Positions 43,200 to 54,354 are shown, numbered from the stretch's first letter. The stretch is DNA of 64,000 nt from Timema cristinae (GCA_039000515.1 JBCFYV010000001.1:53252410-53316409); one strand, 5' to 3'. Notes: a model not told the origin generated them from the sequence alone. Program-made: numbers and translations.

Positions 43200-44065
43200 A
43201 CAGATTAGCAATGTGCGGGTCTTGGTTAAGCAGCTAAGGCAAGTTTTGCTCATAACCAGTATTTCTTTTTGTAACAATAAAATAATACACTAATTAGCAA
43301 TAATATAATAAATTCTAATATCAGTACCTGTAGTCATGTAACACACACGTAGTCGCTATCTATATAAACCAACACTGATATTTTACTCTTCAAAGATTTC
43401 TACAAACCTAATAGTAGAGTTTTATGTTTTAAGGGAATTTTAAAATTGAACATTTTTGCGTATACTACTAATTTAATGTAAAGTGATAAAAATTAAATAG
43501 TTTTTTCATCCAATAGTAATTTTTGAAAACATGATTGATTTAACGAGGCTTTAAATACCTCTTAATATTTCGCACACTTTATACTGTATTTTCCATTAAA
43601 ATAATGTTCAAAGTATTTTCTAGTTTTATTTTGGGAAACTTTGAACGATACTAGACACTTTATGTATCCTGAAAACAAACACATCTTTCAAAAAATTGAG
43701 AACCAAAATAAACCAATAGTCAAGGCAAGGTAGGTTTGGAAATTCATATTCAATTTGAAATTGAAATTGATCTTAACCTCTTCATTTCATTCCTTCTAAA
43801 AAAACGTTTTACTGTTGGGTAGTAAATGAGATCTGGTGAGATGAAATGTTTACTCATATTTCAACCCTCTATATTTTCCGGACCACTCGACCTGGTCGTG
43901 TTTGATGTAAGGGTTGTTTGATGTTACGCTCTCCAAAGGGTTGTGTACATTGCTGTGGTTTGTTGCACTCATATTCCCGTCTTCAAGTTTGGAAACAAGT
44001 ATACAACTTTGTTTTGGTTTTAATACTTAACCATTTCTATTGACCTGCAGCACTCCTTAAGATAC
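43200..44065. other. AT-rich DNA without recognisable features
   Basis: Nothing beyond background; a GC-richer patch at 43870-43960 carries no known motif. Confidence 0.45.
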
Positions 44066-44069
44066 TTCA

Positions 44070-44165
44070 CACCTGTGGTCGAGCGGTCTTTAAAAGCCAG
44101 GCTCGAGTTAAACTCGGTCACTATTGGTGGTTCGGGGTTCTAATCCAGGCTGAGCGTAAAGTACC
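44070..44165 (+). mobile_element. tRNA-like SINE head
   Basis: TGTGGTCGAGCGGTCTTTAA resembles a class II tRNA D-arm and A box; CGGGGTTCTAATCCAGGC is the B box. A (TA)n tract follows at 44190. Confidence 0.5.
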
Positions 44166-44539
44166 AGTATTTATGTGGGATAAAGAATTAGATATATATA
44201 TATATATACATAAAAACACCCTCAGTCGACCTAGTGGGGAGTCAAACTCCGACATGGTCAAACCAGATTATATGAATCGGGTGTGGGTAATTTTTACGTT
44301 AAACACAATTGTCATAATCGGCCTTATCTGGAGGGCTTGGAGGAGGATGGTCACTAGAAGAAGTGCACCTACACTTATGCATGAAAAGGGATGAGAAAAA
44401 ACAACAGTGGAAAATAGCATATGGAAAAAAACCCCCAACCTGAGGTTCAAACCTTGAACTCTACGATACTGAAATTCCAGTCTATTGCATTTCACTTTAG
44501 ATATAACATCCTATTTTCTCGCAAATGTAAGTTTGTTTA

Positions 44540-44765
44540 GCATCGTGTCTTACTACCCGTTCGGTTTATACGCTTATTTACTAAATTACCCTTATGGTTT
44601 TAGGGATTATTAAGACTATATTTGGAGGAAGTGTACCCACATTGGCTTTGAGGAAGAGTGAAAAACCACCCGACCGAGATTCGAACCTCGATTTACCCGT
44701 CATCGGAAATCTATCCTACTGCGAGAGTTGTACGTTAGACCCCATGGGCATCGAAGCTTGTTAGA
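44540..44765 (-). mobile_element. tRNA-derived SINE, family 1, minus strand
   Basis: Tail complement CGTGTCTTACTACCCGTTCG, body with GTGTACCCACATTGGC, B-box complement CGAGATTCGAACCTCG (16 bases, strongly palindromic) and head end ACCCCATGGGCATCGAAG. Confidence 0.85.
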
Positions 44766-44829
44766 TATAAATGAGCTTATTCTAATTTACCTCTTTAATA
44801 CCCGTCCCTCAGATAAATTAACTGATAAC

Positions 44830-44985
44830 CCGCGTGTTGGACTAGATTGCTGTAATAGCGAGATCAGGACTTGAATCCCAGTACAATTCTTCTAAAATTA
44901 TATCTGTCTCATCCATATCCCATATCCCATTGGCATTTGTGGATAACCTTGATGGGTAGTGAGACGCGGCCAAAACAAATTATAA
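44830..44985 (+). mobile_element. tRNA-derived SINE, family 1, shortened
   Basis: Head GGACTAGATTGCTGTAATAG with GACTTGAATCCCAG, an internal deletion in the body, and tail TTGATGGGTAGTGAGACGCGG followed by TAATAAAAATAATAATAA (key residues only). Confidence 0.7.
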
Positions 44986-45239
44986 TAAAAATAATAATAA
45001 CCTTTGACATTAAATGCTATAATTAAAACGACGGTATAAACCCCGAAGAACGAAAATTAGAGCCTCCTTCCTCTATTCTCCAGTTTGTGCTGAGGTCAAT
45101 ACTGGTCTACATCAAAGGGATCCTTGTATTTCGTGAAGAGGAAATATTTATCTAGCTTTTATTTTGTTTTATTTGGGGTATTTAACGTGAACTTTCTGAA
45201 CCGACTGATTATACCAATATATTACTATGAAACAAATTT

Positions 45240-45415
45240 AATTCTAGAATAGACAAAATGCCTAGTCCCCCGGCAGTTAACACACTACTCGATGAGAATA
45301 AATCCATAATTTCAGCATTTATAAAGTTTCAGTCGTGTCAGGAATTGAACCCGTAGCCTTTGGCTCGATAGGCAGAGACACGCTATCGACTGAGATAATG
45401 TTCGGACTCTGGCAA
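45240..45415 (-). mobile_element. tRNA-derived SINE, family 3, minus strand
   Basis: Body complement CTAGTCCCCCGGCAGTTAAC, B-box complement GGAATTGAACCCG, and A-box complement CTATCGACTGAGATAATG. Aligns with 49790-49970. Confidence 0.7.
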
Positions 45416-45454
45416 TTAAAAGGTTGGAAATGTTGATGGCGAAATTTAATAAGG

Positions 45455-45545
45455 TAGCCATGCCGGGTACCCGTCATTTGGCCTAAAGTGTAGGCTAAAC
45501 GCCTTTATAGGCCAAATGCCTTTTGGCCAAACGACTTTTTGTAAA
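45455..45545. repeat. Left GGCCAAA module with internal palindrome
   Basis: CATTTGGCCTAAA (45474) is mirrored by TTTATAGGCCAAATG (45504), forming a short hairpin, and is preceded by CCATGCCGGGTACCCGTC. The preceding part is an imperfect inverted match to the sequence at 51654-51680. Confidence 0.6.
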
Positions 45546-45789
45546 GTTAATTTTTAGACCATTTATTAAAATATGTTTTGCTCTCTCCGGAAACATTCGT
45601 TAAGATTTGTAGTGATGCTAATATAGTGCGAGGTGTATAGTGTTTAGTTAAATAGTATTACTACCGTTTCAAAATATATGTCTTTTTCTCAATTTACTAC
45701 TTCCCAAGGGTTTAAGCATTAACCTGTAGTACCACCTTTGTATGTTAAAATTTTTACATTGCCAAGGTTTTGTACTAATTTTTGACAAG

Positions 45790-45957
45790 CCATCTTGTGA
45801 ATGTGGGGTGTGCCAGGCTGCCACCGTGGTTCGGATTCCACGTTAAACTGTAGGTCCTTCATTTCATCTCACAATCACCCTACCATTACACATTAGCTTA
45901 AGTGCGTATAACCCGAACGGGTAGTAAGACGTGGTGCTAATAATAATAAATAATAAT
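45790..45957 (+). mobile_element. 5'-truncated SINE, family 2
   Basis: Begins near GTGAATGTGGGGTGTGCCAG, contains GGTTCGGATTCCACGTTAAA and ends with the shared tail plus TAATAATAATAAATAATAA-type sequence. Confidence 0.88.
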
Positions 45958-46181
45958 TTTTGTACCGTTTTGTACCAGAAATAAAAGTTTTGTACCCGTA
46001 CCGTTTTTTATTAATTAGACATACATGTGGTTACACCATTTTAATAATTTTGTTTTATTTTAATTTTGAATATTTTTTAAGTGCCAAAGTATATTTTATC
46101 AGTCTTTCTAAGTATATTTGTTTATTAATTTTGCTAAATGAATTAATCAATCATTCATTTTTTTATAATCATATTAACTTA

Positions 46182-46212
46182 CTCGAGTTTGCCCACGGCT
46201 TCGCTCACATTT
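46182..46212 (-). mobile_element. End motif like that of the 13651-14135 element
   Basis: The minus strand reads GTGAGCGAAGCCGTGGGCAA, matching GCGAGCAAAGCCGCGGGCAA at 14090. Only the end is clear; the rest of the element is not recognisable. Confidence 0.4.
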
Positions 46213-46253
46213 AAGTTGGGTAAATTATCTTATTTTTAGCAAATCATCTAAAC

Positions 46254-46587
46254 CAGGGTTTTCTCAAACTCTATACTCTTGAGCCTTATATGAACATAAA
46301 ATTAATTGTTAAGACTCTTATTCTTAGAATAAAATAACTTTTTTACGTTAAAATACAAAAATGAGACATTTATTATTTAATTGATTTAATTATTTTCTGA
46401 TAGAGCTTTGTAGAAGTTTATAAAAATAGTAAAGTTTTGTAAGATATTAATTAATTTTATTGCTTCATAGGCCAAACAGAATATTAATTTTTTAGTCAAT
46501 CATAATTTAGGAAAGTCGAAAGAAGTGAGAAATTGGTTCACACCTCATCTGAAATCCCTTCGCGCCTTGCAGTTTGAGAAAGCCCTG
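46254..46587. mobile_element. hAT-type MITE, 334 bp, with 8-bp target duplication
   Basis: Inverted ends CAGGGTTTTCTCAAAC (left) and GTTTGAGAAAGCCCTG (right) are flanked by a perfect 8-bp direct repeat ATCTAAAC at 46246-46253 and 46588-46595. Eight-base duplications and CAGGG ends are hAT hallmarks. The inside is AT-rich and non-coding, so it must be moved in trans. Confidence 0.9.
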
Positions 46588-46599
46588 ATCTAAACTACC

Positions 46600-47360
46600 A
46601 AAAATACAATTTCAGACACGTATGAGGCGAAAACTTTGTATGTTGATGAAGCCACAAATTATCTACTACCTATAAGAAGTAAAATCTTTATTATATATAT
46701 TTCTTATATTATGCTTTTGCATCAATATTTGCTCGCTACGCGAGACATTGTTGAAATGAACACCAAAAGAAATAGTTTAAATTTACTAACTAAACATGAA
46801 TTAATTTTAAAGAATCACACTATTAATAAGCACCTCAGCTTATCAAATAAATTGTTCTGTTAGTAATTGTTTCTATTGGTTTTTGAAAATTTTCCCTTCT
46901 CCTCCCCAATCTTAATTTCTCTAACTCCCATTTAAACACATAGTTTTAAGAATAATTTCTTTATCCATAGTTTTTACTTCTACCTGCCAGCCAAATTTCG
47001 ATTTTCAACTATAGATAAAAGGTTTTTTTTTATAACTGTCCCTCGCCCCTCCCTTGATTTCATGGAGTTACATTTTAAAATGTCAGACTTATTAGTTATT
47101 TGGAGTGGTGCATTTACGGGCATGCCAAAATTCAATTTTTAACGACACTGCACTGAGATGTAATAGTTTCTATTAATTTTGTAGATTTTGAACCCCCATT
47201 CCCCAACCCACTTTGAGAAATTTAGAGTCTAATGTTATTTTGGCTATCTGGGATTTAATTTATTTTATTTATCTGTCAAGATTTTATTTTTTTCCTATCT
47301 CAAAAAGTTTTTTTCTCTATTATACTCTATCACCACTATTTCTCAGAATGCAATTTTAAA
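46600..47360. other. AT-rich DNA without recognised genes
   Basis: A 75-codon chance frame (46636-46863) has no family motif. Pyrimidine-rich stretches near 46890-47050 contain no exon that I recognise. Confidence 0.45.
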
Positions 47361-47403
47361 TAATAATAATAATAATAATTATTATTATTATTATTATTAT
47401 TAT
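47360..47403. repeat. (TAA)n/(TTA)n inverted microsatellite
   Basis: About seven TAA units run straight into about eight ATT units, giving a perfect AT-only palindrome that could form a hairpin. Two facing SINE-tail tracts would produce this. Confidence 0.9.
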
Positions 47404-47404
47404 G

Positions 47405-47755
47405 TAAATGTCTATTTGTATTGTTTCCCGTACCTAATTAATAAATTTAAATACTTACAATACAGAGAAGTAATTAAATATATTAGTTTTGGAAATGTTG
47501 ACCTCCAACTCCCCTTCCTCCTGCCATTAATCAACTCACTGAGAAATTTCTTATTTTAAGACTTATTTGGTCATCTTGATTGGGTCCTTCTTATACTAAG
47601 GCTACTTGAGTTGTAGGGAAGGCTCGTTCACTTTACCGGCCAGCATTCAGCTCTACCCTAAACGCAGCGCTGCTGTAACGTCTGATCGTCACCTAGCCAA
47701 GCTTGCTTCTGTTCAGATCATCTGACTGTGCAGTGCCGCACTTATTTTTAATTAT
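47405..47755. other. No feature recognised
   Basis: A GC-richer patch at 47590-47740 precedes a SINE. I see no motif. Confidence 0.4.
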
Positions 47756-47757
47756 TA

Positions 47758-48002
47758 TTTATCACCACGTCTTACTACCCGTTCTGCTTATACGCCTAAG
47801 TACTAATTACGCTAATGGATTAGGAATTGGGAAGGTTGAATTAGAGGAAGTGAACCCGCATTTGCGTGGAGGGAGAGTGGAAAACCATTTAGAAAAAACC
47901 ACCCCCAGTTCACCCGACCGAGATTTAAACCTCGATCTCCCCGTCCTCAGCAGTTGAGCTCAACACGACTAGCGCGTTAGCTATCCCGCCACGAGGCGGG
48001 TG
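47758..48002 (-). mobile_element. tRNA-derived SINE, family 1, minus strand, full length
   Basis: Tail complement CACCACGTCTTACTACCCGT, body with ACCCGCATTTGCGTGGAGGG, B-box complement CGAGATTTAAACCTCG, and head complement GCTATCCCGCCACGAGGCGG. Confidence 0.88.
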
Positions 48003-48141
48003 CGCTCTTTACTAACTTCTTATATATGTCAAGTATGCTTCCAAATTCAATGTGAATAGTAAATGTTTGTATGTTTATTGTAAGCTTTCTTATTATTTAT
48101 GCGTGAAGGGTTACGAAAAGTGTCATACCGATACTAAGAAA

Positions 48142-48472
48142 ATGCAGGTAAAGCGTTGTACCGTTGCCGTATGCAATAAAAGTAATCTAAGCGATATGGT
48201 GTTATACACCATGACTTCCCTAAAGATTCTGATGTCAGACAAAGATGTATTCCCTTCTGAACGAGATGGAAAATGGAGTCATGATTCGTATTTTATATGC
48301 TCAGAACATTTTTTCACCTGATGAATATGAGCCTTCAGCTCTAACTGCTGTACTTTCCTTAAAAAAGCAAATTAAAATTGCCCTTATTTGTGATGTCTCC
48401 GAAAATGTTATCCAAGGGGAAAATATATCACCCGTGAATCTAGGCATTGTATTAGATTTACGAAACAAATAG
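48142..48472 (+). pseudogene. THAP-type zinc-finger domain relic
   Basis: The N-terminus MQVKRCTVAVCNKSN gives the first two Cys of the THAP C2CH zinc site; HDFPKDSDVRQ in a second frame is the usual middle; DGKWSHDSYFICSEHF gives the conserved Trp and the C..H pair; DEYEPS in another frame is the C-terminal Pro motif. At least two frameshifts break the domain. THAP domains bind DNA in P-element/Kolobok-type transposases and derived host genes. The broken state and repeat-rich context favour a transposon relic. Confidence 0.8.
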
Positions 48473-48489
48473 TAAGTGATTTCATGGCG

Positions 48490-49160
48490 GGAAAACATGT
48501 CACCCCCAATAGTTTTACTTTAGGGAAAAGTCCCCTTCTATAGTGAATTTAATGATTTGTTTAAATAGTTTACTTAACTGCAAGATTTCACATATGCATT
48601 TTATAACCTTATTAAACAAATTGATCTTGCTTCATTAATGTGGACAGTAGTCTGGAAGAGAAATCTCCCCATGCAAGGTGGATATAGTTTTATGTTATCC
48701 GTGCCATCTTAAAAATACTTTAGAAACATTATTTCTAAATTTAATAAATCACGTGGCTGTTTGACACACATAAATATGTTTGACACACATAAATATGTTT
48801 TTTACAAGAACATAGTTTATTGTAGTTCATGAACAAATGTATATAGTACGCAAGTTAATGAAAGCATTAAGGTATTTGGTGACGTAAATGTTCACTTAAA
48901 TTATGTGTTAACTTTTCAATATAAATTTAATAACCCTCTTGTAAGTAGGCCTATTCATAAACCAATTTGTAGTATAGTGAAAATCTTGAATTTATATTAA
49001 TGTTCAACTGAGTGTGTCAAACTATATATTTAAAGGGTAATATTAGATTCAGCTACATTTATGTTATATAAGTTGGTAATAATATATGCCCCCCTCAAAG
49101 TTGGAGAGAATATGTGTATCCTCCACCTATATCCCCCACCCGCCCCCCCTCAGTTGGAAA
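48490..49160. other. AT-rich DNA; a short 21-bp direct repeat
   Basis: GTTTGACACACATAAATAT occurs twice in tandem at about 48760-48800. Pyrimidine-rich text at 49085-49155 is C-rich but unassigned. Confidence 0.5.
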
Positions 49161-49164
49161 TAAA

Positions 49165-49360
49165 GTTGTCCTCTAAGATTGAAGTTCAAATCCCAGCCGG
49201 GTGTAACAAGGGTATTTTTCCCTAAAATGGTACCCCACTCTCAATATACGCAAATGTAGGTACATTCAATCTAAAATGTCACCTTCCTCATTCCTGGTTC
49301 ATTAGGGTAAATTGATGTATGTGTACAACTCAAACGGGTAGTAAGTCACAATGAAAAAAA
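49165..49360 (+). mobile_element. tRNA-derived SINE, family 1, 5'-truncated
   Basis: Starts at the T-arm (AGTTCAAATCCCAGCCGG), has GGGTATTTTTCCC and TATACGCAAATGTAGGTAC, and ends AACGGGTAGTAAGTCAC. Confidence 0.75.
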
Positions 49361-49369
49361 AAAGTATTG

Positions 49370-49785
49370 TGATGACTATCAAGAGTATCGGCGAAGCTTT
49401 ATTAGTGTTGGGCGAGGTAGTTTGTAAAAACGCTATTTTTAAGGAGTTTTTAGGTGATTGACTCCAAGCCAGTGGAAAATATTTGAAAATGGAATGCCAC
49501 TAAAAGCTATTTGGGGTGTCCCTTAAACATTTAGAAATAATAACAGATTGTTATAGAATCTTTTTGAAGTTTGATGCAAACCATCTTTCAGCTTCAAACT
49601 CAAGTATATCAGAGGGAAGTTTAACACACCGGAGGAAGGCACATTTCGATGGGGGGAGAAAAATTTGGTAATACCCCACCCTATCAACCTTTCTTTCCTA
49701 GTTCACGCTCAATGAATGACACTCGATATAAAACTAGTGACAGACACACCGTAGAATGTAGATTATTTCCTCAGAGTCTGACAAA
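49370..49785. other. No feature recognised
   Basis: Background sequence with a G-run near 49650; no open frame of note. Confidence 0.4.
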
Positions 49786-49789
49786 CTAA

Positions 49790-49970
49790 CTTAAATCTAG
49801 AACAAATACAACATCCAGCCCCCTGACAGTTAATTCATCATTGTGAAAGGGGAAAAGCATAGTCAACCAATGATACGTTTTTCGGACATTCCGGGAATCG
49901 AACCCGGGACCTTTTGCTCAGTATACAAACACGCTACCAACTGAGATAAATGGTCGGACTGTGTATTGAA
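49790..49970 (-). mobile_element. tRNA-derived SINE, family 3, minus strand
   Basis: Body complement CCCCTGACAGTTAATTCATC, B-box complement GGGAATCGAACCCGGGACC, A-box complement CTACCAACTGAGATAAATGG. It is the best preserved of the four family-3 copies. Confidence 0.75.
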
Positions 49971-49974
49971 ATCA

Positions 49975-50870
49975 ACATTTAGTACGGTTTATGTGTTGTT
50001 AACAAAATATTTCTATATTACGTGATAAAAAAAATTACACCTCTGTACACAAATAAAAAACTGGTACGTTGGTATTAACGCTGTAAGCTACCTGGTCTCA
50101 TAAGTCATCGCGCTCAAAATATAACTTGTTTTTGAGTGACGCGGAGGTCGGGGTGTAGTGTAGTTCTTCTTTTATATCCATTCAAGTATTAAATTATAAA
50201 AGACTTGTGAGGTTTAAATGTATTTATTGAATGATCATAATACTAGTGTAAATATTTTTATGAGAGTTTGGCCATTCATTTTTTCTGGTACAAAGGCTCC
50301 TTCGGTGTAAAATGTGAGAACCCCTGGTCTAAGTCAATATATGTTAATGTGTTGAATAACACACTCTGGTAGCTTTGTCAGTTCGAAGTACTTAAGTATT
50401 AATTTTAACCTAAATTGGGTGGGGTGCGAGTGATTCTGAAGTCTCTATAAGCGAGGTCCTCGGTGTAATAACCCATATCTTTTGTTAAGAGACTTAAAAA
50501 CTAAAACGAACTTAATTACCAGAATGGTGGCTAGTAGTTATATACATTTTCTTGTATACAATGTATGGAAGCTACTATGGTTGTGCTTTTTTCAAAGGAG
50601 AATATAAGTGGCACTTTTAATATGTATGTGTGTGTTTTGAATGTAAAGTCTTAAACCAAGTCTTAAAAAGGATCCTATGTATACGACTCATCTTCTGTGT
50701 CTAATGTTTTAGTTATAAAGTAAATAATTTATGTTTGTATTGAAATTATTAGCACCGTAATAAAAATTGTTACACTGTTTGAAAAAATAACTGTACTAAT
50801 TTTATAAATAATAGTTATAATAATTCTAACAATAATAATAGAGTTAAGGATCTAGTCAAAACCACAATTT
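49975..50870. other. AT-rich DNA with one possible hAT end
   Basis: TGAGAACCCCTG at 50319-50330 followed by GTCTAAGT looks like the right end and target duplication of a hAT element, but no left partner was found. Nothing else is recognised. Confidence 0.35.
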
Positions 50871-50875
50871 AAGTT

Positions 50876-50876
<1 letters not shown>

Positions 50877-50928
<52 letters not shown>
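50877..50928. repeat. (AT)n microsatellite
   Basis: About 25 uninterrupted AT units. Confidence 0.97.
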
Positions 50929-50930
<2 letters not shown>

Positions 50931-50939
50931 CCATTGTAA

Positions 50940-51440
50940 TATTTACTGGCAAAATGTATTTAATGCGTCACTATTATTTATGTATTAATTATTAATACAA
51001 TAGATTAAAAAAATATATGTTCATATATATCTCAGTAGCGCTAGACGAAAATCGGGCGTCACTTAAGACAAATTTAAAGTGGGTGGGTTGAATATTGGTT
51101 TCCACTTTCATTTTGCCTTTCGGAATAAGTTGTCAAAAGTCCCCATAATTTGAATGTACGCATATAATTTTACCGCACGTAAACGATGTTGAGAATGGGA
51201 TTTTCTTATTGTTTTTCGTTAACTTTTTGTCCGTGAGATATATTAACAAGGAAATAATATCGGAAATCTATATATAAAAAAGGTGATATAGTGTTTTGTG
51301 AACTACTGATCTAGTTGTATGTAGGATATTGTTAATGTTTTTAGAATATTGTAACTACCTTGCATCAGTTGTGCTATCTATATTCAGATGAAACAAATAA
51401 CAGTGCCTTTTACTTTCCGAAGATAACCGAAGCTTTTAAA
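50940..51440. other. No feature recognised
   Basis: AT-rich background sequence preceding the GGCCAAA minisatellite. Confidence 0.4.
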
Positions 51441-51449
51441 TTTACATTT

Positions 51450-51680
51450 TAGGCCAAATGACTTTAGGCCAACTGCCTTTTAGGCCAAATGCCTTTTAGG
51501 CCAACTGCCTTTAGGCCAAATGCCTTTAGGCCAAATGCCTTTTAGGCCAAATGCTTTTTAGGCCAAACGCCTTTAGGCCAAATGACTTTTAGGCCAAATG
51601 ACTTTTGGTTTTATTTTTAGGCCAAATACCTTTAGGCCAAATGCCTTTTAGGCCAACTGTCGCGTCCCCGCCATGCCTTT
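51450..51680. repeat. GGCCAAATGCC minisatellite, about 13 copies
   Basis: TTTTAGGCCAAATGCC-type units of 14-16 bp repeat about 13 times with C/A and G/A changes. The array is followed by AACTGTCGCGTCCCCGCCAT, an imperfect inverted match to the sequence at 45460. Confidence 0.92.
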
Positions 51681-51746
51681 ATTATAGTATATGTGTCTAA
51701 GCCTCATAGTAAAAGCTTTATTTGACAGAAAATCTACTACTGTCTA

Positions 51747-52295
51747 AAGTATGTTCGGAAACTCATAGCATAAACTCCCCATATAGCTTGTGTGAACTAA
51801 CAAAAGTAATACAAAATGCGAATACACTTACATCCTGAAAAATATTCTAGTACCAATTAAGCTGTGTCCAAAGTTTCGACACAAAGCAGCAGGAGGGCAA
51901 AGCTGTTCAAGCATGCGTGTACAACAGGTTGCATAGGATCTAGGTGAGCAGCACTACACACCTCGACATCTGGGAGCACGGCAGCAGAACATACCACAGT
52001 TAATAGTAAACAACACACCAGTCCATTTAGAAATGAGAATACGTTCTGAGGGTCATCACAGAAAGTGATTGTCATTATTACATATGCAGTGCCATGCGCC
52101 TAACTCCTATGCAACCTGTTGTACACGCCGGCTTAACAGATTTTCTATCCCAGCGCTGTACGCCGAAACATTGAAAACAGTTTATTGGTATTAGCATAGT
52201 TAGCCGGATGTAAGTAAAGGAATTTTGTATAATTTTTTGTTCAAACAAGCTATATGTGCAGTTTGGGCGTTGAGTTTCTGAACATTCTGTACATG
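51747..52295 (-). mobile_element. Foldback element, copy 1
   Basis: Two arms of about 200 bases are inverted copies of each other: the left arm has CCATATAGCTTGTGTGAAC, TGTGTCCAAAGTTTCGAC and GTGTACAACAGGTTGCATAG; the right arm has the complements. The centre of about 140 bases matches the centre of 59024-59580 in reverse, so the two copies lie in opposite orientation. A 72-codon frame on minus across arm and centre is probably incidental. Confidence 0.88.
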
Positions 52296-52589
52296 TTCTC
52301 AGGTATTCTTGTAATCTTCAGCATAAGGTAGCGCCGGATAAATACATCTGACTAACTGAGCTTGTGACGTCTCTCAGTACACAAGCTAGCGCGTTACATA
52401 ATAAAAGCTATACGGAAAACAAACTAATTTGTTAGAAATTAGGTCACATTTTGGAAATTTTAATAATAAATAAATCTTTAAAATCCACGCCAAATGTCCA
52501 ATCAACGCCATTGCTATACTTATTAAAATATATATTATATACATGCACGTGTGACTTTCTTCGTATTAAATATGGATCAAGGGATAGGA

Positions 52590-52805
52590 AACCCGCATCA
52601 TTGGTCCCATGATTTAGGACGTCAGCCTCTTTCGTAATATTCTAGACTGATGAGAACGGAGCTATTGGGGTTGAAACCCTTATCATGTTTACTCAGGGTG
52701 TGCTTTCCTTTCTTTTCTCCTAAAAAAATTACCGGTAAATTCCTCCTAAACTCTACCTTGCTCATCTCTACGCGATTAATTAGCGGGTGGTGAGAGTTGG
52801 TACAA
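52590..52805 (+). mobile_element. tRNA-derived SINE, family 1, diverged
   Basis: Head with GACTGATGAGAACGGAGCTA and B-box region GGGGTTGAAACCC, body with CTCCTAAACTCTACCTTGC, and a degraded tail TTAGCGGGTGGTGAGAG. Confidence 0.65.
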
Positions 52806-53028
52806 AAAAGAAACAAGTGTGTGGTTCAAAAAACTAAAATTAGGTATAAATAATACAAACAAGGAGGGCTATGAAGCTCAGTTATAATTGGTTGAATTTT
52901 TTTCCAATATTTTGAAATTCACCAGACTTAATTTTCAAAAATAGCTTCAAAATTTTAACCTTTAAAATCTTTGCTGCCATTATTTTACTTACTAAACTAA
53001 TTTTACTAAGTTTGCTCAAAATACTGTG

Positions 53029-53032
<4 letters not shown>

Positions 53033-53104
<72 letters not shown>
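53033..53104. repeat. (AC)n microsatellite, 36 units
   Basis: An uninterrupted AC run of 72 bases. Confidence 0.98.
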
Positions 53105-53107
<3 letters not shown>

Positions 53108-53875
53108 TCTTTAGTCAACACCAAGAAATACTTTTTATTTAAAATAATTAAATTGGCAATATATTTCTTTATAGTGTAACAGATTAGCAAAATGCGGATC
53201 TTAGTTAAGCAGCTAAGTCAAGTTTAGCTCATATTCGGTATTTATTTTTGTAACAATAAAAGAGGACACTAATTAGCAATAATATAATAAATTTTAATAT
53301 AATATATATATTAAGTGCATAAAAATAGTATTCAATTTTGTGAATATATTTCTCATCGTAGATATAATTGGCAGTTCATCAAAAACCCACTGGACTTCAG
53401 CATTTAATTTTGCTAAAAAAACAATATAAAATGGATTTAAAAAAGTTACATCAGTATAAAATAATATTGTTTATAAAATTACATTGATAAAAATCATCCT
53501 GGTTTTAAAAATAAGACAATATTATAGATACTAAATATTTTATTTGAAAAACTCGATTCTTGACATTTTGTGTTATCTTTCTGTTCAAAAGAGTTTTGAG
53601 TAGTAGGGATTTCTTTAAAAAAAAAATCAGCTAAAATTGAAATTTATTATTTCTCGGAAATTTTAAGCTAACTAAGATTCCGTTTAAAAAAATAGATTTT
53701 TTTATATTTACTTTAAATCTTTGACAACTTTTTTAAGACATTCTCTTATTTCTTTTTGTTGCTACCTGTTGAACACTCCACATTATTATCTGTCTTAACA
53801 TTATCGTGGAAATATAATCGTTAAATATTATTTACCTTAGGAGAGAACTACATATTAGGGTGAAGAAAATATATT
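53105..53875. other. AT-rich DNA; start resembles 42960-43030
   Basis: 53105-53290 (ATACTTTTTATTTAAAATAA, TATTTCTTTATAGTG, AATAATATAATAAATT) matches the split segments 42980-43040 and 43190-43320 flanking the SINE at 43040-43190. So the SINE inserted into a repeat of which this is an uninterrupted copy. Confidence 0.7.
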
Positions 53876-53879
53876 TTTG

Positions 53880-54130
53880 CTTGCTTCTGTGGCAACATGG
53901 TTCGAGATCTCACTATCGCAATAAACTGTCCTGTTATTGACACAGATATTGAGACTCGAATCCCTGTTGAGTGCATTGAGATTTTTTCCTAAATGATTTT
54001 ACACTCTCCCTCCACGCAAATACGTGTACACTTACTCTAAATTCCAACTTTCCTCATCCATAACTCACTAGCGTCATTAGTACATTATATGCAAATAACC
54101 TGAACAGGTGATAAGACGCGGTGCTAATAA
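53880..54130 (+). mobile_element. tRNA-derived SINE, family 1, full length
   Basis: Head TGGCAACATGGTTCGAGATC and GACTCGAATCCCTG, body CCCTCCACGCAAATACGTGT, and tail CTGAACAGGTGATAAGACGC, then GGTGCTAATAAT. Confidence 0.85.
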
Positions 54131-54354
54131 TTATATGTATTACTTTTTTCCAAAATAATTTGACCAATTTTAAATACCTTTTTATATCATATTTTGATAG
54201 ACTTGCACCTCAAATGAAGTCATTTTAACTTAACTCAATGTGGCAAAACATTTTGTTACATGCCATAAATAGTTCCTTTTTTAATTTTAATTTTATTTTC
54301 TTGACCCAGAAATAATAATAGGCCGGAAAAAAATTTAAAGATGAAACCTTAAGG

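Noticed and set aside
50319..50338. Complete third hAT MITE
   Set aside because: Only a right end (TGAGAACCCCTG) is visible; no left end with the matching GTCTAAGT duplication was found upstream.
51857..52075. Secreted 72-residue protein with a signal-like Leu/Val-rich segment
   Set aside because: It lies inside the foldback element, across arm and centre, and the other copy at 59.0-59.6 kb does not keep the frame.
52640..52680. Hammerhead ribozyme core (CTGATGAG...GAAAC)
   Set aside because: The motif falls in the tRNA-like head of a family-1 SINE whose other copies read CCGATGACGG, and no stem II or flanking helices can be drawn.
52882..53190. 102-codon frame with poly-Val/Cys run
   Set aside because: It is the translation of the (AC)n microsatellite.
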